DNA of 17,436 nt from Microbacteriaceae bacterium. Its GTDB lineage: Bacteria > Actinomycetota > Actinomycetes > Actinomycetales > Microbacteriaceae. The stretch covers positions 1 to 17,436 of the forward strand of contig JAPOHQ010000017.1 in NCBI GenBank assembly GCA_029979375.1, in the 5' to 3' direction. Numbering within the stretch: position 1 is the stretch's first letter; each line of letters begins with the position of its first letter. Positions 1 through 6,892 of this stretch are shown one piece after another. Made by a program: the position numbers and the translations under genes. The notes under the pieces are model-generated. The model saw only the letters and a list, made by a program, of their open reading frames with translations. It was not told where the DNA came from and did not search any database.

Positions 1-1536
1 CTCCTCGAGCATCTCCTGGGAGATTGGGGAGTCGACGGTAATGATGCTTAGGGCCTTGCCGCCCTTCTTCTGACGTGCGATGGTCATGGCCGCGATATTG
101 ATGCCCGCCTCAGCAAATGCGGCACCGTAGATCGCAACGATTCCTGGGCGATCCTGGTAGACCATGACGACCATGTGCTCTGCCATTGCTAGCTCAACGT
201 CGTAACCGTTGATAGAGACAATCTTCTGGTGGTGCTTCGGTCCGATTACCGTGCCGCCGGCCGAGACGGTTGTCCCGTCCGAAAGCGTTGCCTTGAGGGT
301 GGTTACGTTTCGGTATTCATCGGAAGCGGTTTCTTGGGTAAGCCTGACCTCGACCCCACGCTGGTCAGCAAGAAGCGGGGCGTTCACATAGGAGACCTGC
401 TCGGTGACCATGGTCTGGAAGAGACCCTTCAGGGCGGCTAGCTTCAAAACGGTGACGTCGTGGGCGGCAATCTCCCCGCGGGCCTCAAACTCGACCGCAA
501 CGATGGAAGTCTGGGCGAGTCCGGCAACGATCTGTCCGAGCTTCTCTGCCAGCGGGATGCCCGGCTTCACCGAGCTATCGATAATGCCACCGGCGACATT
601 GACGGCATCTGGAACGAGATCTCCAGCAAGCGCAAGGCGAACCGACCTGGCAACCGCCACCCCAGCCTTCTCCTGCGCCTCATCGGTTGATGCCCCGAGG
701 TGCGGGGTAACAACAACGTTAGGCAGGGTCAAGAGTGGCGAATCCTTTGGCGGTTCGGTAACGAAGACATCGAGCCCAGCACCTGCAATTTGGCCTTCGC
801 TGAGCGCCTTGAATAGCGCATCCTCATCGATGATCCCGCCGCGAGAGCAGTTAACGATTCGAAGGTTTGGCTTTGCCTTGGCAAACTCCGCGGTCGAAAT
901 CATTCCGGTTGTTTCGGCGGTCTTCGGGATATGGATGGTGATGAAATCACTGCGCTCCATGAGCTCGTCCATGCTCACGAGCTCGACCCCAATCTGCTCA
1001 GCTCGAACCTGGGTTACGTATGGGTCATAGCCAATAAGAGTTGCTCCAAAGCCAGCCAAGCGCTGGGCGACCAGGGTGCCAATGCGACCTAGGCCAATGA
1101 TGCCGATCGTCTTCTCATAAAGCTCAACGCCGGTGAACTTGCTCCTGAGCCACTGGCCTGCCTTTAGAGAGCTGTGGGCATCTGGAATGTGGCGAGAGAG
1201 CGCCATGATGTGGCCAATGGCCAACTCGGCAGCAGAGATGACATTTGAGGTTGGCGCATTCACGACCATCACTCCGGCACTGGTGGCAGCCTTTAGGTCA
1301 ACGTTGTCCAGACCAACTCCGGCACGCGCGATTACCTTGAGGTTTGGCGCATGGGAGATTGCCTCGGCATCCATCTTTGTGGCCGAGCGAATCAGGATGG
1401 CGTTTGCGCCTTTGAGGGCTGCAAATAGCGCGTCGCGATCGGTGCCATCGACCTGCTCGACGGCAAAATCGGGACCGAGAGCCTCAACGGTTGCCGGTGA
1501 GAGCTCTTCTGCAATCAGTACAACTGGCTTTGACAA
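1..1536 (-). CDS. serA: D-3-phosphoglycerate dehydrogenase, 3' end cut by window edge
   Basis: This enzyme oxidises 3-phosphoglycerate to 3-phosphohydroxypyruvate with NAD+, the first step of serine synthesis in the cytosol. I translated the minus strand from 1536 to base 1: 512 codons with no stop. The NAD-binding motif GLGRIG lies at about 148-153. The catalytic triad of the family is visible as R232 (NCSRGG), E261 (VTEPP) and H279 (TPHLGAS). The middle of the protein is the extra domain of long bacterial SerA proteins, and an ACT domain starts near residue 455 (VYQDRPGIVAIYGAAF). The family is about 530 residues, so roughly 15-20 are missing. The start is TTG: an in-frame TGA lies seven codons upstream with no ATG or GTG between, and the protein begins SKPVVLIAEEL. 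The Shine-Dalgarno sequence is weak. Serine feedback through the ACT domain is known in some family members; it is not shown here. Confidence 0.95.
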   Translation of the reverse strand, partial: MSKPVVLIAEELSPATVEALGPDFAVEQVDGTDRDALFAALKGANAILIRSATKMDAEAISHAPNLKVIARAGVGLDNVDLKAATSAGVMVVNAPTSNVISAAELAIGHIMALSRHIPDAHSSLKAGQWLRSKFTGVELYEKTIGIIGLGRIGTLVAQRLAGFGATLIGYDPYVTQVRAEQIGVELVSMDELMERSDFITIHIPKTAETTGMISTAEFAKAKPNLRIVNCSRGGIIDEDALFKALSEGQIAGAGLDVFVTEPPKDSPLLTLPNVVVTPHLGASTDEAQEKAGVAVARSVRLALAGDLVPDAVNVAGGIIDSSVKPGIPLAEKLGQIVAGLAQTSIVAVEFEARGEIAAHDVTVLKLAALKGLFQTMVTEQVSYVNAPLLADQRGVEVRLTQETASDEYRNVTTLKATLSDGTTVSAGGTVIGPKHHQKIVSINGYDVELAMAEHMVVMVYQDRPGIVAIYGAAFAEAGINIAAMTIARQKKGGKALSIITVDSPISQEMLEE

Positions 1537-1545
1537 TAGGAGACC

Positions 1546-1578
1546 TAACGAAAATCAGCGGTGATGGGATTTTCGCTA
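1546..1578 (-). promoter_or_regulatory. inverted repeat just upstream of serA
   Basis: Two 11-base arms, taacgaaaatc and gattttcgcta, are complementary except for one G-T position and are separated by an 11-base loop. The transcript hairpin would end 9 bases before the serA TTG start and begin 17 bases after the stop of the small Cys-rich gene. There is no following T-run on the minus strand, so it is not a normal intrinsic terminator. It could affect serA translation or protect an mRNA end. The structure is visible; its function is a guess. Confidence 0.4.
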
Positions 1579-1595
1579 AGTCTAGCGATTTATCC

Positions 1596-1715
1596 CTAGC
1601 GAGGGCAGGTGCAAAGCTGCGACTCGGGAACACCCGCGAGCGCCTCTTCGACGTGCTGACCACAACCCTGCCAAGTTACCTTGCCGCAGGATGAGCAAAT
1701 TGCCTGTGAACACAT
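1596..1715 (-). CDS. 39-residue Cys-rich (zinc-ribbon-like) small protein
   Basis: A short frame begins with ATG at 1715 and ends at TAG (1596-1598). It encodes 39 residues starting MCSQAICSSCGKVTWQGCG. Six cysteines (2, 7, 10, 18, 35, 37) and H21 form CxxC...C..H...CxC, a metal-binding-like pattern. The K-V-T-W-x-G-C-G-x-H core resembles a family of tiny uncharacterised proteins that I recall from actinobacteria and other bacteria. AAGGA lies about 7 bases before the ATG, a good ribosome binding site. It has its own promoter carrying a CsoR-type palindrome, downstream of the ilvC terminator, so it is probably regulated apart from the ilv genes. serA follows after a 59-base gap and may be partly co-transcribed. 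The function is unknown; copper or other thiophilic metal binding is an inference. Confidence 0.8.
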   Translation of the reverse strand: MCSQAICSSCGKVTWQGCGQHVEEALAGVPESQLCTCPR

Positions 1716-1749
1716 GTTGATTCCTTTTGATTGTTCTTGCTACAAAGTT

Positions 1750-1779
1750 ATTCTAGTAATACCCCTAGGGGTATAGCAA
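1750..1779 (-). promoter_or_regulatory. promoter of the small Cys-rich gene
   Basis: On the minus strand TTGCTA (1774-1779) and TAGAAT (1750-1755) resemble -35 and -10 boxes, with an 18-base spacer. The start of transcription would fall near 1743, giving a leader of about 28 bases before the ATG at 1715. The spacer is almost wholly filled by the palindrome described separately, which is how a repressor would block this promoter. This is read by eye and untested. Confidence 0.6.
1759..1774. promoter_or_regulatory. CsoR-family-type operator palindrome
   Basis: The 16 bases atacccctaggggtat form a perfect palindrome. This G-tract layout (TACCCC then GGGGTA around a short centre) is the typical operator of the CsoR/RcnR/FrmR/CstR repressor family, which senses Cu(I), Ni/Co, formaldehyde or persulfide. 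It sits between the -35 and -10 boxes of the small Cys-rich gene. No CsoR-family gene lies in this window, so the regulator would be encoded elsewhere. The palindrome is certain; the family assignment is good but inferred; the signal sensed is not determined. Confidence 0.65.
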
Positions 1780-1784
1780 CTCGC

Positions 1785-1816
1785 CGAAAGAAAAAGACCC
1801 CGGTTTCCCGGGGTCT
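1785..1816 (-). terminator. rho-independent terminator after ilvC
   Basis: The arms agaccccgg (1795-1803) and ccggggtct (1808-1816) form a perfect 9-base-pair stem with a 4-base loop. On the minus strand the stem is followed by TTTTTCTTTC. It begins 6 bases after the ilvC stop codon, so it ends the ilvD-B-N-C transcript and insulates the small gene and serA. Confidence 0.93.
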
Positions 1817-1822
1817 AAATCC

Positions 1823-2848
1823 TTATCTGGCAGCTGAGCCTTCGGTGTAGTCATCCTTGTTCTCGATCCAGCTGAAGAGCTTGCGAAGCTCGCGGCCGGT
1901 TGCCTCGATTGGATGTGCCTCACCCTTAGCACGCAGCGCCTTGAACTCCGGTGCGCCAGCATCCTGGTCTCCGATGAAGCGCTCGGCAAAGGCACCCGAC
2001 TGGATGTCCGCCAAAACAGCCTTCATGTTCTCCTTGACGCTCGGGTCGATAACCCTTGGTCCTGAAACGTAGTCGCCATACTCGGCGGTGTCAGAGACGC
2101 TCCAACGCTGCTTAGCGATGCCGCCCTCATACATCAGGTCAACAATCAGCTTGAGCTCGTGCAGCACCTCGAAGTAAGCGATCTCGGGCTGATAGCCAGC
2201 CTCGACAAGGGTCTCAAAGCCATACATGACGAGCTGCGATGCGCCACCGCAGAGCACCGCCTGCTCGCCAAAGAGATCGGTCTCGGTCTCTTCGGTGAAG
2301 GTGGTCTTGATGGTGCCGGCCCTGGTGCCGCCGATGGCCTTGGAGTAGGAAAGTCCAAGCTCAAATGCGTTACCTGAGGCGTCCTGCTCGACCGCAATCA
2401 GGTTCGGCACTCCCCTGCCCGCGGCATACTCGCGGCGTACGATGTGACCTGGGCCCTTCGGGGCAACCAGGAAGACGTCAACTCCGGCCGGTGGCTGGAT
2501 GAAGCCAAAGCGAATTGCGAAGCCGTGCCCGAAGACCAAAGCATCTCCGTCTTTGAGGTTCGGTGCAATCGAAGCGGCGTAAAGGTCGCGCTGCTTAGGG
2601 TCTGGCACGAGCACAACGATTACGTTCGCCCACTTCACTGCCGCATCCGGGGTCATCACCGTTAGGCCCTGCTCTTCGGCCTTTGCCTTGGACTTCGAGC
2701 CGTCCTGCAATCCAACTACGACGTCAACGCCGGAGTCCTTGAGGTTGAGGGCGTGGGCGTGACCCTGAGAACCAAATCCCAGTACCGCAACCTTTCGTCC
2801 CTGGATTACCGAAAGATCGGCGTCCTTGTCATAGAAAATCTCTGCCAC
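1823..2848 (-). CDS. ilvC: ketol-acid reductoisomerase (class I)
   Basis: It converts 2-acetolactate or 2-aceto-2-hydroxybutyrate to the dihydroxy acids of valine and isoleucine synthesis, using Mg2+ and normally NADPH. The product is 341 residues, the usual class I length. The N-terminal Rossmann domain has GFGSQGHAHA at 24-33, and APKGPGH follows at 129-135. The C-terminal knotted domain carries metal ligands D191 and E195 in DLFGEQ, then HELKLIVDLMYEGG. The start is GTG at 2846-2848 with AAGGAG seven bases upstream. ilvN ends 29 bases upstream, and the operon terminator lies just downstream. Odd point: the cofactor loop reads GLQDGSKS, with Gln48 where GLRxGS (Arg) is usual; the phosphate-binding serines remain. 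The identification is secure. Confidence 0.97.
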   Translation of the reverse strand: MAEIFYDKDADLSVIQGRKVAVLGFGSQGHAHALNLKDSGVDVVVGLQDGSKSKAKAEEQGLTVMTPDAAVKWANVIVVLVPDPKQRDLYAASIAPNLKDGDALVFGHGFAIRFGFIQPPAGVDVFLVAPKGPGHIVRREYAAGRGVPNLIAVEQDASGNAFELGLSYSKAIGGTRAGTIKTTFTEETETDLFGEQAVLCGGASQLVMYGFETLVEAGYQPEIAYFEVLHELKLIVDLMYEGGIAKQRWSVSDTAEYGDYVSGPRVIDPSVKENMKAVLADIQSGAFAERFIGDQDAGAPEFKALRAKGEAHPIEATGRELRKLFSWIENKDDYTEGSAAR

Positions 2849-2877
2849 TTACTATCTCCTTGTTGTCTCTAAAGCTC

Positions 2878-3384
2878 TTACTTCAGAACTTTTTCGCTCA
2901 TGGACTTCGATCCACGAGAAATCGCTATTGCTCCAGACTGCACCAGCTCTTTGATGCCGAATGGCTCCAAGACCTTGATAAAGGCCTTGCACTTGGCGGT
3001 GTCGCCCGTTACCTCGATAACCACCGCATCGCTCACGACATCGATCACTCTCGCCCTGAAGAGCGTTACCGCCTCCAGCACCTGTGAGCGGGTGTTCACA
3101 TCGGTCTTGACCTTGATCAGCATGTGGTCCCTGGCTACCGACGCATCGTCCTCGAGCTCGGCAATCTTCAAAACATTTACAAGCTTGTTCAGCTGCTTGG
3201 TCACCTGCTCCAATGGCTGGCCGTCGAGGTTTACCACAACGGTCATCCGCGAGACGCCTTCAACCTCGGTGGTTCCAACGGCGAGCGACTCGATGTTGAA
3301 GCCGCGGCGGGCAAACAGAGCGGCTACTCGGGTAAGGATTCCAGGCTTGTCCTCGACAAGCAGGGATAGCACGTGCTGACTCAT
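2878..3384 (-). CDS. ilvN: acetolactate synthase small (regulatory) subunit
   Basis: This is the regulatory partner of IlvB; in the family it raises catalytic activity and confers valine feedback inhibition. The 168 residues start MSQHVLSLLVEDKPGILTRV, the classic N-terminal ACT domain (about residues 3-78, with the effector-site segment RRGFNIESLAVG). The C-terminal ALS small-subunit domain (about 85-160) contains DHMLIKVKTD and FGIKELVQSGAIAISRG. The ATG lies three bases after the ilvB TAG stop, and the end of ilvB (GGGGAGGAG) serves as its ribosome binding site, so translation of the two is coupled. That matters because ilvB is interrupted upstream: without restart inside ilvB, ilvN expression could fall too. 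The gene is intact. Confidence 0.96.
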   Translation of the reverse strand: MSQHVLSLLVEDKPGILTRVAALFARRGFNIESLAVGTTEVEGVSRMTVVVNLDGQPLEQVTKQLNKLVNVLKIAELEDDASVARDHMLIKVKTDVNTRSQVLEAVTLFRARVIDVVSDAVVIEVTGDTAKCKAFIKVLEPFGIKELVQSGAIAISRGSKSMSEKVLK

Positions 3385-3387
3385 GGC

Positions 3388-3876
3388 CTACTCCTCCCCG
3401 TCCCAAATCGGCGCGGCATCGCGCGCATACTGAACGGCGTCATTCGAGACTCCCGCCGGCACCATTGGCCAGACCATCGCGTCCCGGCCGACGATGAAGT
3501 CGATAACTACCGGCCGATCGTTGGTCTCCATGGCCAACTTGATGGCCTTGTCGACCTCGTCTTCCTTCTCGACGCGGATGGCAAGGCAACCATAGGCCTC
3601 GGCCAACTTCACGAAGTCTGGAACCATCACGGTGTCGGTACCGGTGTGGAGGTCGGTGTTTGAGTAGCGCTGGTTGTAAAACAGCGTCTGCCATTGCCGA
3701 ACCATGCCCAGCGAAGAGTTGTTGATGATTGCAACCTTGATTGGGATGTTGTTGATGGTGCAGGTGGCAAGCTCCTGATTTGTCATCTGGAAGCAGCCGT
3801 CACCATCGATGGCCCAAACCAGGCGGTCCGGCTGCGCAACCTTGGCACCCATGGCGGCAGGTACCGAGTAACCCAT
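3388..3876 (-). CDS. C-terminal TPP-binding piece of acetolactate synthase, possible separate product
   Basis: If translation restarts after the amber codon, the first usable start is the ATG at 3876, the methionine of the conserved GTMGY segment. GGGAGGTG (3885-3892), overlapping the amber codon by one base, lies about 9 bases before it, a strong Shine-Dalgarno match. The product is 162 residues: almost the whole C-terminal thiamine-diphosphate domain, with GDG at 25-27 and the downstream NNSSLG that completes the TPP/Mg motif, ending WDGEE. The GGAGGT also simply encodes the conserved Gly-Gly, so its role as a ribosome binding site may be accidental. Whether two pieces could assemble into an active enzyme is unknown. 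Confidence 0.45.
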   Translation of the reverse strand: MGYSVPAAMGAKVAQPDRLVWAIDGDGCFQMTNQELATCTINNIPIKVAIINNSSLGMVRQWQTLFYNQRYSNTDLHTGTDTVMVPDFVKLAEAYGCLAIRVEKEDEVDKAIKLAMETNDRPVVIDFIVGRDAMVWPMVPAGVSNDAVQYARDAAPIWDGEE

Positions 3877-3891
3877 GGTTCCGGCACCTCC

Positions 3892-3894
3892 CTA
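3892..3894 (-). other. premature TAG codon in ilvB
   Basis: The plus strand reads cta, so the minus strand reads AAC TAG GGA GGT GCC GGA ACC ATG: N-stop-G-G-A-G-T-M. Homologues have serine at the stop position. The frame is open on both sides for the full length of the gene, so this one base is the only lesion I can find. Confidence 0.93.
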
Positions 3895-5155
3895 GTTGAG
3901 CCAGGCATTTGGACGCTCGTACTTGATGAACTGCGCTGACCACATCTGGTGCTGACCGACTCCAGCGGCAAAAATGGCGTCTTTCCCGGACAGCTCGCCG
4001 ATTCGCTCAATCACATACTGCGGAGCAAGCTTGCCGTCATCTAAGTCGGTATAGCCAAGCGGGTAGCGCTCCTTGAGGCCATCAAGGTATTTCCACCACT
4101 CCGAGATGTCATACTTCTTGCCCTTGAGCTGGGTCTTGAGTTCGGCGGTTAGCATCGCGATGACCACCTTGGCATCGCCAACAATCGGAACGTCCGCGTG
4201 ACGAATCTTGCCAATCTCAGCTGGGTCAATGTCGACGTGGATGACCTTGGCTCCCTTGGCAAAGGTCTTCACATCGCCGGTGACGCGGTCGTCGAAGCGA
4301 GCGCCGAGGGTAATTAGAAGATCAGACTTTTGCAGTCCGGTTACCGCAGGAACGGTTCCGTGCATGCCTGGCATGCCCAGATGCTGGTCGTGTCCATCGG
4401 GGAACGCACCGCGCGCCATCAAGGTCGTGGTGACCGGAGCGCCTGTGAGTTCCGCCAAAGCCAGCAGCTCCTTATTGGCACCTGCTCGAATCACACCACC
4501 GCCGACGTAGAGAATCGGCTTCTTGGAGTTCAGGATCAGCTCGGCGGCCGCCTGAATCTGCTTTCCGTGAGGATCTGTTACCGGCTTGTAGCCAGGAGTT
4601 AGTTCCTTGGCAGGTGGCCAGCTGAATTCAAACTTTGCATTCTGGGCATCTTTGGCAACATCGACAAGGACGGGTCCAGGTCTGCCCGTGGTCGCGATCT
4701 CATAGGCGGACTGCATCACAGCCGGGATGTCCTCCGCCTTTGTCACCAGGAAGCTGTGCTTGGTGATTGGCATGGTGATGCCGACAATGTCGGCCTCCTG
4801 GAAGGCATCGGTGCCGATTGCGTAGGAGTTCACCTGGCCGGTGATGGCAAGCATTGGAACCGAGTCCATGTGGGCATCCGCAATTGCGGTAACCAAATTT
4901 GTAGCGCCGGGACCGCTGGTCGCGATGCAGACCCCGAGCTTCCCGCTGGCAGCGGCATATCCTTCCGCCGCGTGTCCGGCACCCTGTTCGTGGCGAACCA
5001 GAACGTGACGAATCTTCTGCGAGTCCATCAGTGGGTCGTAGGTGGGCAGAATCGCCCCTCCGGGCAGGCCAAAGACGGTGTCGACCCCGAGCATCTCTAA
5101 GGATCGAATTATCGCCTGGGCGCCAGTAAGGGTTTCAGTCATGAAGTCTCCGTAG

Positions 5156-6847
5156 TTAACCGCAGTAGGCGCCCTCGGAAGCCGAGTGCACCAACTTGGT
5201 GTATTTAGCCAAGACACCGCGGGTGTAACGCGGGGGCAATGGTTGCCACTGCTGCTTCCTTGCAGCCAGCTCCTGCTCGTCGACCAGTAAGTCAAGCGAT
5301 CGAGCTGCAACGTCGACTCGAATCAAGTCTCCATCGCGAACCAACCCAATGGGTCCGGCCTCAGTGGCCTCTGGCGCGATGTGGCCGATACACAGGCCGG
5401 TTGTGCCGCCCGAGAATCTGCCGTCCGTCAATAGTAGGACATCTTTGCCTAATCCCGCACCCTTGATTGCTCCGGTGATGGCAAGCATTTCGCGCATTCC
5501 GGGGCCGCCCTTGGGTCCCTCGTAGCGGATGACAACGACGTCGCCGGCCTTGATCTCACCCTTGGTGAGAGCCTCCATGGCAGCCGCCTCGCGCTCAAAG
5601 ACCCTGGCGGGACCCTCGAACTTCTCTACATCAAAGCCCGCCGTCTTTACCACCGCGCCATCGGGAGCCATGCTGCCCTTCAGGATGGTGATGCCACCGG
5701 TGGTGTGAATCGGATCCTTCATGGCGCGAATGATCTTGCCGTCTGGGTCCGGTGGAGTGATTTCGCTGAGGTTCTCCTCAAGTGTTAGACCGGTTGCAGT
5801 CAATACATCGCCGTGCATCAGACCCGCATCGAGCAAGGCCTTCATCACCACTGGCACTCCGCCAACCTTGTCGACGTCGTTCATCACATACTGTCCGAAA
5901 GGCTTCAGGTCGCCGAGGTGGGGCACTCGGTCAGAAATCCTGTTGAAGTCATCGAGATTTAGGTCAACCTCGGCCTCGCGTGCGATGGCAAGCAGGTGCA
6001 GCACGGCATTGGTAGAGCCACCAAAGGCCATGGTTACCGCAATGGCATTCTCGAAGGCCTTCTTGGTGAGGATCTGCCTTGCGGTGATGCCCTTGGAGAT
6101 TAGGTTCACAACGGCCTCGCCGCTGCGGTGGGCCCAAACGTCACGGCGCCTGTCGGCTGAAGGTGGTGCGGCTGAACCCGGAAGGCTCAGCCCGAGTGCC
6201 TCGCCGATTGATGCCATGGTGTTAGCGGTATACATCCCGCCGCAGGCACCTTCACCCGGGCAAATGGCTCGCTCGATTCGATCAAGATCCTCTTCGCTCA
6301 TCTTGCCCGCCTTGCAGGCTCCAACGGCCTCGAAGGCGTCGATGATTGTCACCTGCTTCTCGGTGCCATCGCTGAGCTTTACCCAGCCGGGAGCAATCGA
6401 ACCGGCATAGAGAAATACCGCAGAAACGTCGAGCCTGGCGGCCGCCATCATCATGCCTGGCAGCGACTTGTCGCAACCTGCGAGCAAGACCGCTCCATCA
6501 AGGCGCTCTGCCTCCATTACGGTCTCAACCGAGTCGGCAATCACCTCGCGCGAGACAAGTGAAAAGTGCATGCCCTCGTGACCCATCGAGATTCCGTCGG
6601 AAACCGAGATGGTTCCAAACTCCAGCGGGTAGCCCCCGGCCGCGTGAACACCGCGCTTTGCGCCGTCGGCAAGTCGGTCGAGCGAGAGGTTGCAGGGTGT
6701 CACCTCGTTCCAGGAGGAGGCAATGCCGATCTGGGGCTTTTGCCAGTCCTCATCGCCCATTCCAACGGCGCGCAGCATGCCTCTGGCAGCTGCTCTCTCA
6801 ATGCCGTCGGTTACGACGTGACTTCTGGGCTTCATTGGACTAGGCAT
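5156..6847 (-). CDS. ilvD: dihydroxy-acid dehydratase
   Basis: An iron-sulfur enzyme that dehydrates the dihydroxy acids from IlvC to 2-oxo acids, the step before transamination to valine and isoleucine. The chosen start (MPSPMKPRSHVVTDGI) gives 563 residues, the family norm. Expected cluster and metal residues are visible: C52 (TPCN), C125-D126-K127 (AGCDKSLPG, the Lys normally carbamylated) and C202 (GACGGMYTANTM). LPGSAAPPSADRRR and the C-terminal DGRFSGGTTGLCIGH are family hallmarks. It is the first gene of ilvD-B-N-C; ilvB starts 13 bases after its stop. A TATGAT box lies 7 bases before this ATG and no Shine-Dalgarno is seen, so a leaderless mRNA is likely. An upstream in-frame extension exists but runs back into the divergent crtB region and is rejected. 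Confidence 0.96.
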   Translation of the reverse strand: MPSPMKPRSHVVTDGIERAAARGMLRAVGMGDEDWQKPQIGIASSWNEVTPCNLSLDRLADGAKRGVHAAGGYPLEFGTISVSDGISMGHEGMHFSLVSREVIADSVETVMEAERLDGAVLLAGCDKSLPGMMMAAARLDVSAVFLYAGSIAPGWVKLSDGTEKQVTIIDAFEAVGACKAGKMSEEDLDRIERAICPGEGACGGMYTANTMASIGEALGLSLPGSAAPPSADRRRDVWAHRSGEAVVNLISKGITARQILTKKAFENAIAVTMAFGGSTNAVLHLLAIAREAEVDLNLDDFNRISDRVPHLGDLKPFGQYVMNDVDKVGGVPVVMKALLDAGLMHGDVLTATGLTLEENLSEITPPDPDGKIIRAMKDPIHTTGGITILKGSMAPDGAVVKTAGFDVEKFEGPARVFEREAAAMEALTKGEIKAGDVVVIRYEGPKGGPGMREMLAITGAIKGAGLGKDVLLLTDGRFSGGTTGLCIGHIAPEATEAGPIGLVRDGDLIRVDVAARSLDLLVDEQELAARKQQWQPLPPRYTRGVLAKYTKLVHSASEGAYCG

Positions 6848-6854
6848 GCAGACA

Positions 6855-6860
6855 ATCATA
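6855..6860 (-). promoter_or_regulatory. -10 box for a leaderless ilvD transcript
   Basis: On the minus strand TATGAT lies 7 bases before the ilvD ATG at 6847, so transcription should begin at or next to the start codon. No ribosome binding site precedes that ATG, which fits leaderless translation. No good -35 box is apparent. Confidence 0.5.
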
Positions 6861-6874
6861 GTTTTATTAGGCAC

Positions 6875-6880
6875 TACCCT
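6875..6880 (+). promoter_or_regulatory. possible -10 box for crtB
   Basis: TACCCT fits the loose TAnnnT pattern of actinobacterial promoters. It lies 6 bases before an in-frame GTG (6887) and 12 before the ATG (6893) of crtB. The whole ilvD-crtB gap is 45 bases, so both promoters overlap in one short region. Weak evidence based on spacing. Confidence 0.35.
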
Positions 6881-6892
6881 GAGAGTGTGGAT

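Larger units (their letters stand above)
3388..5142 (-). pseudogene. ilvB: acetolactate synthase large subunit, interrupted by an in-frame amber codon
   Basis: IlvB uses TPP to condense pyruvate with pyruvate or 2-oxobutyrate. The start is the ATG at 5142 (MTETLTGAQAII) with GGAG six bases upstream and the ilvD stop 13 bases away. The full frame is 584 positions, close to the family length. The N-terminal domain has GLPGGAILPTYD, catalytic E52 in VRHEQG, and ATSGPGATNLVTAI. The C-terminal domain has the TPP motif GDGCFQMTNQE and INNSSLGMVRQWQ. At codon 417 (3892-3894) the frame has TAG where homologues read serine (WLN-S-GG.GTMG); TCG to TAG is one base change. Everything after the stop stays in frame and conserved. 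The visible pieces are 416 residues (3892-5142) and 162 residues (3388-3876). Options are a recent nonsense mutation, a sequencing error, readthrough, or a split enzyme made by restart. TAG clearly ends many neighbouring genes, so reassignment is unlikely. Confidence 0.88.

Noticed and set aside
404..1030. Long plus-strand frame of 208 codons
   Set aside because: It lies antisense to serA, which has all expected motifs; the translated protein is Ser/Ala/Thr-rich and shows no domain. Typical shadow frame.
2849..2877. Attenuator or riboswitch between ilvN and ilvC
   Set aside because: The 29-base gap holds only a ribosome binding site; no stem or leader frame was found.
3892..3894. Stop-codon reassignment (TAG read as an amino acid)
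   Set aside because: TAG cleanly ends many genes in this window, including ilvB itself, crtB, crtI, the LysE-type and SprT-like genes and the 57-residue gene.
5143..5310. N-terminal extension of ilvB
   Set aside because: It overlaps the end of ilvD and the conserved protein begins at MTETLTGAQ, preceded by GGAG.
5721..6410. Plus-strand frame of 229 codons
   Set aside because: Antisense to ilvD, low-complexity Ser/Ala/Pro-rich, no recognisable motif or ribosome binding site.
6566..6892. N-terminal extension of crtB
   Set aside because: It overlaps the conserved start of ilvD on the other strand; phytoene synthases begin near the ATG at 6893.
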